DNA of 64,000 nt from Carya illinoinensis (lineage: Eukaryota > Streptophyta > Magnoliopsida > Fagales > Juglandaceae). The position numbers were made by a program, and so were the translations under genes. Below, piece by piece: positions 51,301 to 62,732 of the stretch. Every line of letters begins with the position of its first letter. Within the stretch, counting starts at the first letter, position 1. The notes beneath the pieces are model-generated. The model did not search any database and was not told the origin of the DNA. It saw only the letters and a program-made list of their open reading frames with translations. The DNA lies in the NCBI RefSeq assembly GCF_018687715.1, contig NC_056758.1, positions 37,419,467-37,483,466 on the forward strand, read 5' to 3'.

Positions 51301-52947
51301 TACTCAAACCAATATTGTTTTTGAAGCAGTCTACATGCCTCAGGAAAGCATCTAAATAATTGTTGAGGAAAATAAATACAGCAGATACTTCATTAATTTA
51401 ACAATGGTTTGACACATCAACAAAATATATCTCATACCACTTTGAACCTTCTTTAACATTCTCAATCGTAAAGACTTCCAGCGGTTCTGAAGGAATTTTC
51501 TTGTGACGCATTTCTTGACCATAATAATTCACCGGAAGCACAAGAAAAAAGCAAATGATGACAGCAATGGAAAAGATTCTGATGCTGTAGAAAATTAATT
51601 AGCACCAGTAAGTAAACTTGAAAAAACCACAAGTAAAATACTGTTCCTACATATATGAAAATGAGACTGAAAGTTAACTATAGAAACATGGATCAAAATA
51701 AAGACCGATTTCAGAGATATTTCATAACTGCAAAACGTATATGCACACGAAAGAGCAGATAGTTACAAAATAAACAAGAGTGCCAAGAGCATAACAGGAA
51801 AAAACTGCCACGACAACTGGAATAAAAGAATGGGCAACTACAAAATGGGGTTAATCAACAAAACAGAGGAGTTAATAAACAAAAAAACACATTTAAAACA
51901 CCATGTCATTAGAAACGTGTTATGATATATGTTTCAACCATGTGGATCACATGTACAAGCTAAGTCAGCTAGAATTCCCAGTGATTTAACAATGCCTACG
52001 CTAGATTACACTTCCCTAATTTATAACCGAAAGAAGACTTGAAAGAAAAGAATGTCTGTCCTTATGAAGAAGAAAGGAAATTGGATGAACTTAAGAGCCT
52101 CTTTTTCAACACTTTTTTCCTTTAAGCCCTAACTATAGCTTCAAATGGACTAAGCTTTCCTGACTTGTATCAACTTCTACTTCTTAACTAAGTGTTTTCT
52201 CCTGTACACGCCCCATGTACTTAGGCTATGCCTACTAATTATTACCTATAAAGTTTCTGTTTGCCTCTCCAAATAAAGAAGAAGAAGAAGATATGCACCA
52301 AAGATAAACAGGCTCTTGATCCCAGCTTCGTCATCTTAAGCACTTGTGCAGTATCAATAAGGGAAGCGTAGAACTTAACAGACATTAATTAAAAAAAACA
52401 AATCGATACAATGGTGGCATGTCCACAAAAAGTACAAGAATATGATCTCACTCAGAAAGTTTCACAACAAAAGAGAGATGAAAAGTACAGGATAACAATA
52501 ATCCATGCCAAACCATCAAACAAAACCAACTATAGCTATCTTTTTCAAAAAATCCACCATCAAAAACTGGCATAATCTTCATTGTTTTAGTAACCAGCAT
52601 ATTATAAGGCACAGGCATGGATCTATCAGCTTTACGGTCAACAAGTTTTAAGGAGTAAGTAATCACCTGAAAACAACTATCCTAAGAAAAACCACAGCAT
52701 CCATGCCACCAGTGCCATATATCTCTTCTTCAGATGTTTCCCATGCTTTCACTATCCAACTAGGGGAAGGAACAAACCTCTCGAAGCAGAAAGGATCACT
52801 ACGTCTTGAGCACACTGGAGCAAGCCGTCGTCCAAAGTACACACTTACATTGCTTGGTTGTTTTCTCAATATGGAATATAACGATAAAAGGACCAAACAC
52901 ACCCCTGTATTGATTCCTGCAGAAGTTAAAAGAGCGGAAATGTTCAT
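41541..52947 (-). CDS. OSCA/CSC1-like mechanosensitive or osmosensitive cation channel, RXW8 type
   Basis: Ten coding exons: 52947-52667, 51584-51438, 51104-51041, 50946-50737, 49365-49180, 45868-45570, 44862-44586, 44305-44027, 42197-41964, 41885-41541. All use GT/AG and join in phase to 773 residues. Start MNISALLTSAGINTG fits the family. Residues about 5-165 form the N-terminal three-helix region (RSN1_TM), with FLVLPVNYYGQ. About 185-340 is the cytosolic PHM7-type loop (HFTVLIRAIPR, LCGAPTSSF). About 345-635 is the pore-bearing 7-TM domain (NPMLWVTDLAPEPHDVYW, TGYLPSVILILALYTVPP, YFTIWNVFFVN, FPYHTEVPRLLLFG, LILPFLLIYF, YESGGQFWP). The tail is Cys-rich and variable. Family members are membrane calcium-permeable channels gated by hyperosmotic stress or tension. 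The exon-5 donor (GTCACA) is weak. The 3.3-kb intron 5 carries a copia fragment and a SINE. C-terminal exon length is less certain. Confidence 0.93.
42260..42310. repeat. (GA)n microsatellite in the OSCA intron
   Basis: Perfect GA run of about 51 bp in the intron between coding exons 8 and 9, about 60 bases from the exon-9 acceptor. On the transcribed strand it reads (TC)n, a pyrimidine tract. Confidence 0.95.
46322..46420 (-). mobile_element. 5'-truncated SINE in OSCA intron 5
   Basis: Flanked by a 7-bp duplication GTAATCT (46315-46321 and 46421-46427). The minus strand ends in an A-rich tail (T-rich at 46322-46343). The body, with GGGTTCGAACGGCCCTGCC and CTTGTTGG, matches the 3' part of the 50121-50332 SINE (GAGTTCGAATAGCTCTGCC, CTTGTTGA). 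Confidence 0.7.
46580..47880 (-). pseudogene. decayed Ty1-copia pol fragment in OSCA intron 5
   Basis: Read on the minus strand across several frames: KARLVAK, DYDGEYSPV, NLDWPLLQSDVK and SLHGDF (start of reverse transcriptase); YVGDIVITRED (in place of YVDD); IEVARSRIGINL; LLEETSLMGTCLVD; a stretch like SYAESIINQFLEAPRTSNLEAV; and an RNase H remnant near AEAEYGAMALAASE and HERTKHT. The order is that of a copia pol C-terminal half. Many stops and frameshifts, with no LTRs identified. Confidence 0.78.
50121..50332 (-). mobile_element. tRNA-derived SINE in OSCA intron 4
   Basis: Minus orientation with a poly(A) tail (13 T at 50121-50133). The 5' part is tRNA-like: TTTGTGGTCAAATGGAGAGC near the A-box position and GGGTTTGATTCC as B box (consensus GGTTCGANTCC). 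The 3' body contains GAGTTCGAATAGCTCTGCC and GAGGTTTCACATCG. Same orientation as the host gene. No clear target duplication was found. Confidence 0.72.
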
Positions 52948-54310
52948 CTCCGCCTACTATATTTGCTAGTGTCAAGCATACTAGAATCCAAGAAGATAGA
53001 CATAGGATCTCCAGATTGTTTCCATAAACTGCCAGGAAAAAATCAAAGATATTAACATCACTTCTACCTTAAACATGAGCGAGCGCATACGAAAGTAGAG
53101 TATGGAACTAACACAAGCAACGGCGTTAAAAAAATAATTAACTGCAAGGTAAAAATTAAAAAAAATAGTAGCGATAACTTGACATTTACAGAAGCACCAG
53201 AGACAGAGAGAGAGTTAGCAACTATAGAAAGCATTTAGGGAGGAAGATGCCCACCCATATATTGCATGTTACAATGATTTTGAACATGCAGGCACGTGGA
53301 AATGGTATAAGTAATTTTATGTGGCAGTAATTCCAATAATAAAATAGGACAAATTTTACAAGCCATGGCAATAAGTCAACGAGCTCAATCAGAATCGCAC
53401 TGGCATTATTGCACAAGATACAGCATAATGCTAAATGTCTAAAGAAATTTTTAAAATTTGATCGGATTTAGAGCAAAACAAAGTACAACACTTCGTCCTT
53501 GGTGCTAACCTACTCAAAAGATGGCTTTTCTATGCATTATTTTTCTGCAGAATCATGATTTAATCATTTCATCGTCTAAAATTGAAAAACTGCACATTGC
53601 AATTTTTTTTTTTTTTTCCTGGAATTGCAGGTTAGAAACTCAACCCATTGCTATATTTAAAACCAAGAATCATGAAAGCGAAGTAGAATACAAGCAAAAA
53701 CCGTAAAACTAACCATAAAGAAACCCAGGGAGAATTTAAATAAGACTTTGAGAACAACTGTATAAATATCACACAATCTCACAGATGCACGTGCACAGAT
53801 ATACAAAAAAGTGGTAGAGCGCAATAAATTAAAGATATAAAACGAAAATAGGGTACCCTCAGAAGAACTCGTCGGCTATGAGAGTAATGCCGAGCGATCG
53901 GATTCCTGAAAAGTAAAAACTCGAGGTGCACCGAACGGTCTCCTAAGAAGCATAGATAAATCGAAGAAACGAAAACTCCAATCCAGTCAAAACTTGTACG
54001 CCATTGAGGCGCTTTGCGTCGACTTCACAGAAACAGGAATTGGGTTTGATTGGAAGGGAAAGAAAGGAAACCCAAAAACCTAGATTGATTCGAAAAGAGA
54101 AGGAAAAAAAAAAGGAACTAAAAAAGCCGCTGATCTTTCGCAACGGCATGCAATAATGTCTTTATGGAGAATCGCAAAAATTCGTGACAACGTCACGTCC
54201 TGTGCTAGTAACTGAATGAGAAACCAAAAGCATCGCGGAACTAGGAAGTTAGGAACCGCCATATGGCAAAAAGCGGGAGAACGGTCCAAATCGGAAAGTC
54301 ATTTAACCGC
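52948..54310 (-). promoter_or_regulatory. 5' leader and promoter region of the OSCA gene (inferred)
   Basis: No coding sequence was found upstream of the start exon. AG dinucleotides just before the ATG (for example CTAG and ATAG within 40 bases) could be acceptors of a leader intron whose first exon lies near 53850-54300, where base composition becomes less AT-rich (CGTCGACTTCACAG, AACCGCTCAACCGCCTTCC). This is inference; no TATA box is clear. Confidence 0.3.
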
Positions 54311-55107
54311 TCAACCGCCTTCCTGTAGGAGACAGCGAGAGGGAGACGCACACACAGCGGGGTGAATTTTCCAAATAATATCACCCTACATCCCAGTTTA
54401 CCATATTAAGATGCGCTCGAGTTCCTGAATTCTTACGTGAGTATTGGGCCTACGCTATCTAAAGATAAGACTGGGCCTACTGATAATTGAACGGGTCCAG
54501 GTAAGGAATCCGACCCATAGGAAGCCCAAAAAAAATACAACCTCAAAAATATCTCACCTTCATCAGTCTGTCTTGTCTATCCCTATCCACGACCAGAAAA
54601 GAAAAGACAGGTCTATTGGAAAAAACTAATGAATGTGCAAAAAGCTGGATGTGTAGCATCATCCATTTGGATGAAGGTGTGGTCTAGGACATTGGAAACT
54701 GTAACTTTCGCTTTGAGGGAGAGATTTTCTGGTTTTAGTGCCCCATGCCCCAGTTAAATGCATGTTGTCTTCATAAAGTAGAAGAAAAAGGTCTATGCAG
54801 TTTCAAAAGAGAAATAAGTGGATTCTAGTTGAACCACTGGGTAGTATGAGAAGCAAATATCATTAATAATTTCGGTTTCCAAAGACAAGCATAACAACTT
54901 GGAAATAAGTATCAATTGAATGAATTCTATTCTCAAGTCAGTATTTAGAACATATTCGATAAAATATTTATATGTATAATTTGATTTAAAAGATAAATTT
55001 TAAAATTTAAATATTAAGTAATCATGTGAATCGATTGAATTGCTCAATTTTTTTTATATAATATATATATATATATATACAGGTCAAGTGTACATGTTAT
55101 TCCCGTG
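54311..55107. other. intergenic DNA between OSCA and the copia element
   Basis: No gene seen. It ends with a TA microsatellite (55062-55078) and the left target-site copy CCGTG (55103-55107) of the copia element. Confidence 0.5.
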
Positions 55108-55542
55108 TGTTATAAAATAACCATCTTTGTAGTTACAAAAGGTTTAATGTTATTATGATATAATAATCAATAGTTTTATTTTATATAACTATTCTGTTTG
55201 CACTGAAGATAAACCCTCTATTTTCTCTCTCATACGCTCTGCCTTTTAAACGGCCGATATGTACAGAATGAATCAATTAGGGTTTACACTGTATAGCTTA
55301 TATATATATATATATATATGTTACAAGAGATGCCAACACGTGTAAGCAATCCAGCAGCTCAACTCATAAACCTCCTGAAGGAAGCACAGGCTTCTTATGT
55401 GATTTAATCAGCTCAGTATTAATCAACTTCAACGATCAAGATTTGACCATTTGTTCATCATCCTTTAATCAAACGCTTCAAGAGAGCACATTAGTAGATT
55501 AAATAAAACGTAACAAATAAATATATTGACATACATATTACA
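55108..55542 (-). repeat. 3' LTR of the copia element
   Basis: On the minus strand it begins TGTAATATGTATG and ends TTTTATAACA, i.e. with the normal TG...CA. 435 bp, including a TA microsatellite that differs in length from the other LTR. Confidence 0.92.
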
Positions 55543-58500
55543 CATCTCCACCTTGGCAAAACATTTATTTGCCAAAAGATTTTTAAAATAATCCTTATCA
55601 TTGGCTCATTCATGCATTGTCCCTCTAAAAGGGACCAACTCTAGACTCCATACCTACTAAGTTCAGACAGTGTCTGAACTTGGACCAAGAGACTGACTTG
55701 ATCATCATATTTGAGGGGTTATCCTCAGTTGAGACCTTTTCCACACCTACTATTTTAGATTTTATAACATCCCTTACAAAGTGAAGCTTCACATCAATAT
55801 GTTTTGATCTTTCATGAAAAACTTGATTTTTAGTTAAGTCCAGTGTGCTTTGATTATCACAGTGAACTGTGATATTACCATTGAAAATATTTAACTCACT
55901 AGCAATACCTTTTAGCCATATGGCCTCTTTAATGGCTTCTGTCAATGCTATATATTCAGCTTTTGTGGTGGACAAAGCCCACAGATTATAGGTGTGATTT
56001 CCAACTAATAGCTCCCCCAAAAGCAGTAAACACATAACCAGTTAGTGACTTCCTAGTGTCTATGCTTCCTACGAAATCAGAGTCTACAAATCCAGCCAAT
56101 TCACAACCCTTTACAACATTTTTTTCAAAACTAAGACCCAAGTTAGTAGTGCCTCCTAGGTACCTTAACACTCATTTGATAGCTTGCCAATGAGGTTTTC
56201 TAGGGTTATCCATAAACCTACTAACTATACTAACTGCATAGGTCAGATCAGGCCTGGAACAAACCATCGCATACATTATACTTCCAACCATGCTAGCATA
56301 AGGGATTTGTTACAAAAAACTGATATCTAAGTCTGTTTTAGGGGCATGATCTGAGGACAATTTGAAATGCTGTCCTAAGGGTGTAATTATAGGTTTTACA
56401 TGTTCCATACCAAATCTATTTAGAATTTTAGAAATATAATTTTTCTGAAATAAATATAGCATTCTAGCACTTCTATCTCTTTTAATTTCCATTCCTAAAA
56501 TTTTCTTAGTAGGGCCCAGTTCTTTCATTTCAAATTCTGATTTCAGCATGCTTTTGACTTGATTAATCAAAATAGTGTCTTTACAAGCTATTAACATATC
56601 ATCAACATACAAAAGGAGATAAACACATATTCCTTTTTCTTCCTTGTAATAGACACAACTATCATAATAGCTTCTTTTAAAATTATTGTTAATCATGTGT
56701 GTATCAAATCTTTTATACCACTACCTAGGTGATTGTTTAAGACCATATAAAGATTTTTTAAGTAGACACGCTTGATTACTTTTAATTTTATTAGTAAGAC
56801 CTTCAGGAGGCTGCATATAAATTTCTTCCTCAAGTTCTCCATGCAAAAAAGCAGTTTTAACATCTAATTGTTCTAAATGCAGATTTTCAAAAGTTGTATA
56901 AGCTAACAGTAGCCTAATTGAGCTATGTTTAACCACTGGAGAGAAGATTTCATTGAAATCAACTCCTTCTCTCTGTGAAAACCCTTTGGCTATAAGTCTA
57001 GCCTTATACCTAGTCCCTTCTACCCCTGGTATGCCTTCCTTTTTCTTATAGATCCATTTGGATCCTATAAGTTTTACCCCCTTAGGTTTAGGTACTAAAA
57101 CGCAGGTTTTATTTTTATTAAGAGATTCAATTTCCTCCTGCATAGCAAGAACCCATTTTGAGGAATCATTGCTATTTACTGCCTCTTTATAGGTCCTAGG
57201 TTCTTGGTAGACCATTTCATCAGATACAATTAGGGCAAACATAGTGAGATCTGCCTACCCATACCTTATAGGTGGTTTTATAACTCTTTTTTTCCTATCT
57301 CTTACTAGGTTATAGGAGTTAGCACCATCTAGATCTTTGTCCCCTGAGTCTTCTTCCTCAAGTTTGCTACTTTCCCTAATTTCAGGTTCAGATTGGGCAC
57401 TTTCTTGCTCCACCTCAATCTGAGATCCACTTGGAGACTGGTCAGTTTTAGGATCACCCTTTTTCTCCTGTACCTGAGCCATTTGTGACTCATTCAAGGT
57501 CACATCCCTGCTCACAATGCAGTTATACCTACCAGGTCCATTTACCCAAAGTTTGTAACCCTTAACCCCTTCAGGATACCCTATGAATATGCACTTGAGT
57601 GCCCTAGGTTCCAACTTGTCAGTTTTTGAGTGTGCATAAGCAACACACCCAAAGATTCTTAAGTAGTCATAGCTGGGAGGTTTTCCAGACCACAACTCAT
57701 GTGGTGTTTTAAACTCTATGGTAGATGATGGACATCTATTTATGATATTTACAACGGTAGTGGCAGCCTCTGCCCAGAATGTTTTGGGCAGCCCTGAGTT
57801 TGACAACATACATCTTGCCCTTTCTAAGATAGTTATGTTCATTCTTTCAGTTAAGCCATTTTGTTGGGGTGTTTCCCTCACTGTCTTATGCCTAAGAATT
57901 CCTTCTTTTTGATAATATATATTAAACTCATTTGACAGAAATTCTAGACCATTATCAGTCCTGAGAATCTTGAGTTTTCTACCTACTTGGTTTTCTACTA
58001 GAGTCTTCCACTCCTTAAATTTTTCAAAGGTGTCCCTCTTATTTTTAAAGATGTATATCCAGACATTTCTAGAGTAATCATCCACTAAAGAGAGAAAATA
58101 ACTCCCTCCACTGTATGAATTCACTCTTACTGGTCACTATAGATCTGAATGAACATAATCTAGGGTTTGTTTAGTGTTGTGGGTTGCTGACTTAAAACTA
58201 ACCCTCTTTGCCTTTCCATAAATACAATATTCATAGAAAGGTAAGTTGCCTAGGTTTTTATCACTTAGCCATCCTTGTTTTTGAAGTTCTAAGAGTCCCC
58301 CTTGACTTACATGTCCAAGCCTCCTATGTTATAGTACAGCTTTGTTTTCTACTATGTTCTGAGCTGGAAATGCTTCCCCAACTACTGTTTTCCCAAGTAG
58401 TGTATACAATTCATTTTTAATTACTCCTTTCATAATGACTAGAGAGCCTTTAGTAACTCTAAGAACCTCTGTCTCAGATTTGAAGATGTATCCTGCCAAA

Positions 58501-58554
58501 TCAAGCATGCCAAGAGAAATTAAATTTCTCTTTAGTTCAGGTATGTACCTAACC

Positions 58555-61231
58555 TGTAACAGCCCGCTAGAAATTTAATTGTGAAATTTCTATTAGCTTT
58601 AGAAATCTCGTGAAGACCTCATAAGTTTTCACGAATCGACTAATCGCATAAGTTTTAGCCTGTCAACATAATTAGTGTTATCACTCACTTTGGTGCCAGA
58701 AATGCGATTTTAATTATTTGAGATAGTTACAAGTGTCAGAATACATTATAGTCTACACTACTATGCTTAATTGAATATTTAGGATTTTTCAGTACTAAGT
58801 TTATTACGTTTATTTTTGGAGTGAATAGTAACCTCGGTAAACGTACTAAGCTCAGTGTTTTCAAAATCACAGCGTGTAATGTCTAAATTAGGTTAGCGAA
58901 ATTTTATTTGGACACTTGGCAAGATCTTAACCACACATAATTAATAGTATTAGATACTTGGCACAAAAAGAAACCATTAGATGGAATTGTGAAGGAAAAT
59001 CAAGGTGTGAGATCATGACACCTAAGCAAAATCTTTTTCATCTGATCAACCAAATTGAGGCCCACTAAGGCCCACGAATTTGGCCACCTTGGCAAGGCTT
59101 CTTGGAGAAGTTTCCTCCCCCACTTGGCAGATCATTCATTGCCACAAGCTGCACTCAATAGTATGGAGGAACCCACCCCATCAAGCACCATGCCCCATAG
59201 CTTTTGTCCTTTGCCCCCCACTATCCTTCACTTCATGTCACACGTATACCTCCACTCAATGATCATTAAGGTCCAAATAATTCCCCTACAGAAGTCTTGA
59301 GTCGTGCAAGACACTTTTACTTCACTTTAATAATTTCTTCATCCTGTTCTTAGAGAGAAACGCAAAAGAGCTCTCGGACAGATTTATGGGTCTTTTTGCG
59401 TGGAGATTTTCAACCATTTTTCCTCGTGATCGCACTTGAAGTTTTATAAGAAACGCGGAGATCGAGGTAAGTTAGCTTTTAACTTACTAGCAGTTTACTG
59501 TGTATGTGTGCTAAGTAAAGGAATTACAGTGTATGTATGTATGTTATCATATATGTCATGCCATGCCAAGTTATCACGTAATTGTCTATTATACAGAATT
59601 TATTCTGTCATCAATTTTTATCTGTTACATAATATATTCTGTCATGTATTACTGTACATTACAAGTATGTCATGTTAAATATGTTGTCTATTATATGTTA
59701 TGTTATGTTACGAAATATTTCTATCTCAAGTTGGTCATGTATTTCAAGTTATGTTCAAGTCACGTTATGTTACGTCAGGGCTTCAGTCATTTCGTATTCC
59801 AGTCACGTTTCATCTTGATTACTTATGTATGGGGTCACAGCAATTGTGATATATACACTAGGTGAGACACAGCAATTGTGACACGTAGAATACATGGAGC
59901 CACAACAACTGTGGAGTATGTATTTAAGCAGTTAAAGAATAAGTTTCCGTAGAATACATGGGGCCACAACAACTGTGGAGTATGTATTTACACGTAGAAT
60001 ACATGGGGCCACAACAACTGTGGAGTATGTATTTTTCATGTTAAGTCAAGTTTCCGTAGAATACATGGGGCCACAACAACTGTGGAGTATGTATTTACAC
60101 GTAGAATACATGGGGCCACAACAACTGTGGAGTATGTATTTTTCATGTTAAGTCAAGTTTCCGTAGAATACATGGAGCCACAACAACTGTGGAGTATGTA
60201 TTTACACGTAGAATACATGGAGCCACAACAACTGTGGAGTATGTATTTTTCATGTTAAGTCAAGTTTCCGTAGAATACATGGGGCCACAACAACTGTGGA
60301 GTATGTATTTACACGTAGAATACATGGGACCACAACAACTGTGGAGTATGTATTTTTCATGTTAAGTCAAGTTTCCGTAAAATACTTGGGGCCACAACAA
60401 CTGTGGAGTATATATTTACACGTAGAATACATGGGGCCACAACAACTGTGGAGTATGTATTTTTCATGTTAAGTCAAGTTTGTGTAGAATACATGGGGCC
60501 ACAACAACTGTGGAGTATGTATTTACACGTAAAATACATGGGACCACAACAACTGTGGAGTATGTATTTTTCATGTTAAGTCAAGTTTCAGATCAACTTC
60601 ATGTCAAGTCAAGTTCAGTTCATGTTTCAATTTAAGTTATGTCAATTATGCTATGTTGTACGCCAAGTTATGCTTTAATTACTTATGAATTTGATTATGC
60701 AATTATGCTTTTACTGTCGTTCATGCATCATTAGCTTGTGTGGAATTTTTTTGTTAACTTACTGAGATTTGTAATCAAATCTCACTTTGGTAGCCCCAAC
60801 TACCATTCCCCCCAAATGGTAGATCTTGTTACAGAACCTGAAGGAGAATCAGGAGCTGATCAACTAGACACAGTTGACTAAGCGACGGTGCGACGTCAAT
60901 GTTAATATAGTAGTTAACGTAAATTACTACTTGTATAATGGAGTTGCATCTCTAGTACTTTTTGGATCATAACCATTTTGGACTAGTGTTGTGATCTATT
61001 CAATGGATCTTTACGTATGAAGTATGTTTTAAGCATTTGGGATATTTTCAATTTGGTGCATAGTATTGCTAAAAAAAAAAAAAAATATCCGCTGCGAATA
61101 TGACATAATGTTAAATGCATATTAGGAATATTGCATCTTATATGTCATGAACGGGGGCAGGTAACCTTGTATTGCATGTCTCGATGCTTCAAATGTCCGT
61201 CCGATCCCAAACGGAATTTGGGGGCGTCACA
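58555..61231 (+). mobile_element. solo LTR (gypsy-like) nested in the copia element
   Basis: 2677 bp starting TGTAACAGCCCGCTAG and ending GGGGGCGTCACA, flanked by a perfect TAACC duplication (58550-58554 and 61232-61236). TG...CA ends, a 5-bp duplication and absence of any gag-pol or internal primer site fit a solo LTR left by recombination. The TGTAACnnCCCG/GGGGGCGT ends are typical of long plant gypsy LTRs. Superfamily is inferred from ends only. Strand follows the TGTAAC end and could be reversed. It holds a striking tandem repeat (listed separately). Confidence 0.85.
59885..60590. repeat. 107-bp higher-order tandem repeat inside the solo LTR
   Basis: Thirteen monomers share GTAGAATACATGGGGCCACA and a CCACAACAACTGTGG inverted repeat, then GAGTATGTATTT. 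From 59949 they alternate strictly between a 45-bp form (ending ACAC) and a 62-bp form (with TTCATGTTAAGTCAAGTTTCC). This gives dimers that start at 59949, 60056, 60163, 60270, 60377 and 60484, exactly 107 bp apart. One odd monomer precedes them at 59885. Copies differ by only a few bases. Just upstream, TCACAGCAATTGTGA shows a related, older inverted motif. Confidence 0.97.
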
Positions 61232-62277
61232 TAACCTCCCTCAAAACCTTTTCAATCCCATCATGCATTTTGAGTCTCACTGACCCTATTCCCATGATTT
61301 TACAGGACTTATTATTTCCTAGAATTACCTGCCCCCCATCCAACTTAGTGAATGTCTCAAACCACTCTCTAATTGGACACATGTGAAAGGAATAACCAGA
61401 GTCCATTATCCACTCTATTTTTGAGTCAACTCACTCACTGTTAGTACCTCAGCACTCTCATACCCCTCTAAGACCACAGAGGCATCCCCTATCTCTTTGG
61501 TCTTATTCCCAATGTTAGGTTTTCCTATCTAGGCAATCTTTTTTAAAATGCCATTCCTTGTGACAGTGAAAACATTTAAACTGTTTTCCCTTAGACTTAG
61601 ACCTATGTTTCTTATTCTCATATTTGCCTTTCTTCTCTCCTTTTTCTGTTCTACCCCTTATAGACAAGCCTTCTCCATGATTTTGTTTGGTGTCTCCTCT
61701 ATGTTGTAGTTCCCTAGTGTGAAGTACTGATTGTACTTCATCAAGAGTTAGAGAATCTCTACCATACATCATGGTTTCTTTTAGACTTAGGTATGAAGAG
61801 TCCAAAGAACTCATCAGAAGAATGGCTTGATCCTTATCCTCCACCTTAATGTCTATGTTTGCTAAGTCTAAAATAATCTTGTTGAACTCATCAAGGTGCT
61901 GTCCTATTGGTGTTCTAGGGGCCATCTTAAAAGTATACAATTTAGTTTTCTTGTGTATTCTGTTAGCTAGGCATTTGGTCATGTACAAGTTTTTAATTTT
62001 AGCCATATGCCTGTAGCAGTGTCCTTACTGGCCACCTCTCTTAGGACTTTATCCCCAAGAGAAAGGATTAGGGCACTGTGGGCCTTCTGGGGAATGTTCT
62101 TATAGACAATCCCATTTTCTTCCTCTTTTGAGGAAGAACCATTTTGTTTCTCACCAAAAAGGGCACCCTGCAGTCCATGTTGGACTAGCAGTGCCCTCAT
62201 TTTAATTCTCCATAAGCTAAAATCGTTATCCCTATTAAACTTCTCTATATCAAACCTCATGGTTCCCATAAAACCTA

Positions 62278-62289
62278 GCTCTGATACTA
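62278..62289 (-). other. primer-binding site (initiator-Met tRNA type)
   Basis: TAGTATCAGAGC on the minus strand, one base from the usual TGGTATCAGAGC of plant copia elements. Confidence 0.85.
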
Positions 62290-62291
62290 GT

Positions 62292-62732
62292 TATTATAAA
62301 ATAACCCTCTTTGTAGTTACAAAAGGTTTAATGTTATTATGATATAATAATCAATAGTTTTATTTTATATAACTATTTTGTTTGCACTGAAGATAAACCC
62401 TCTGTTTTCTCTCTCATACGCTCTGCCTCTCAAACGGCCGATATGTACAGAATGAATCAATTAGGGTTTACACCGTATAGCTTTTATATATATATATATA
62501 TATATATATGTTACAATAGATGCCAACATGTGTAAGCAATCCATCGGCTTAACTCATAAACCTCCTTAAGGAAGCACGGGCTTCTTACGTGATTTAATCA
62601 GCTCAGTATTAATCAACTTCAACGATCTAGATTTGGTCATTTGTTCATCATCTTTTAATCAAATGCTTCAAGAGAGCACATTAGTAGATTAAATAAAACG
62701 TAACAGATAAATGTATTGACATACATATTACA
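62292..62732 (-). repeat. 5' LTR of the copia element
   Basis: 441 bp. Begins TGTAATATGTATG on the minus strand; the 3' end has decayed from CA to TA (TTTTATAATA). Two bases separate it from the primer-binding site. Confidence 0.92.

Larger units (their letters stand above)
55625..62269 (-). pseudogene. copia gag-pol polyprotein, broken
   Basis: gag starts MGTMRFDIEKFNRDN (62269) and shifts frame near 62000. The zinc knuckle is CFHCHKEWHFKKDC (about 61540). The protease motif WIMDSG lies near 61405. A solo LTR then splits the gene. Downstream: HRRLGH with the expected CEYC now YEYC; integrase (HSDLWGP, LRTDNGLEF, TPQQNGLTERM); reverse transcriptase (WIYKKKEG, TAFLHGELEEEIYMQPPEG, LYVDDMLIA); and RNase H (GFVDSDFVGS, AEYIALTEA, VHCDNQSTLDL). 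In the pol frame, stops after RYG, SPR, SFL and AIK each fit a CAG/CAA to TAG/TAA or TGG to TGA transition. A frameshift lies near 55985, before ALSTTKAEY. It cannot make a functional polyprotein. Confidence 0.9.
55108..62732 (-). mobile_element. Ty1-copia retrotransposon, Tork/Tnt1-like, full-length, inactive
   Basis: Two LTRs (55108-55542 and 62292-62732) differ at about 20 positions by eye, mostly transitions. 5-bp target copies are CCGTG on the left and CCATG on the right, differing only by a CpG to CpA change. Next to the 5' LTR a primer-binding site TAGTATCAGAGC (62278-62289, minus) fits initiator-Met tRNA. A purine-rich tract (55543-55556) precedes the 3' LTR. Internal order gag, protease, integrase, reverse transcriptase, RNase H identifies copia. 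Reverse transcriptase and RNase H motifs (LKQSPRQWYKRFD with Q to stop, LLLYVDDMLIACKD, ALSTTKAEYIALTEA) resemble Tnt1 closely. Interrupted at 58555-61231 by another element. Confidence 0.95.

Noticed and set aside
52703..52969. 88-codon plus-strand ORF
   Set aside because: It is antisense to OSCA exon 1, which fits the family and splices in phase.
59433..59865. Plus-strand ORFs at 59436-59678 and 59533-59865
   Set aside because: They lie in the solo LTR, are built from TATGTTATG-type low complexity, and encode no known domain.
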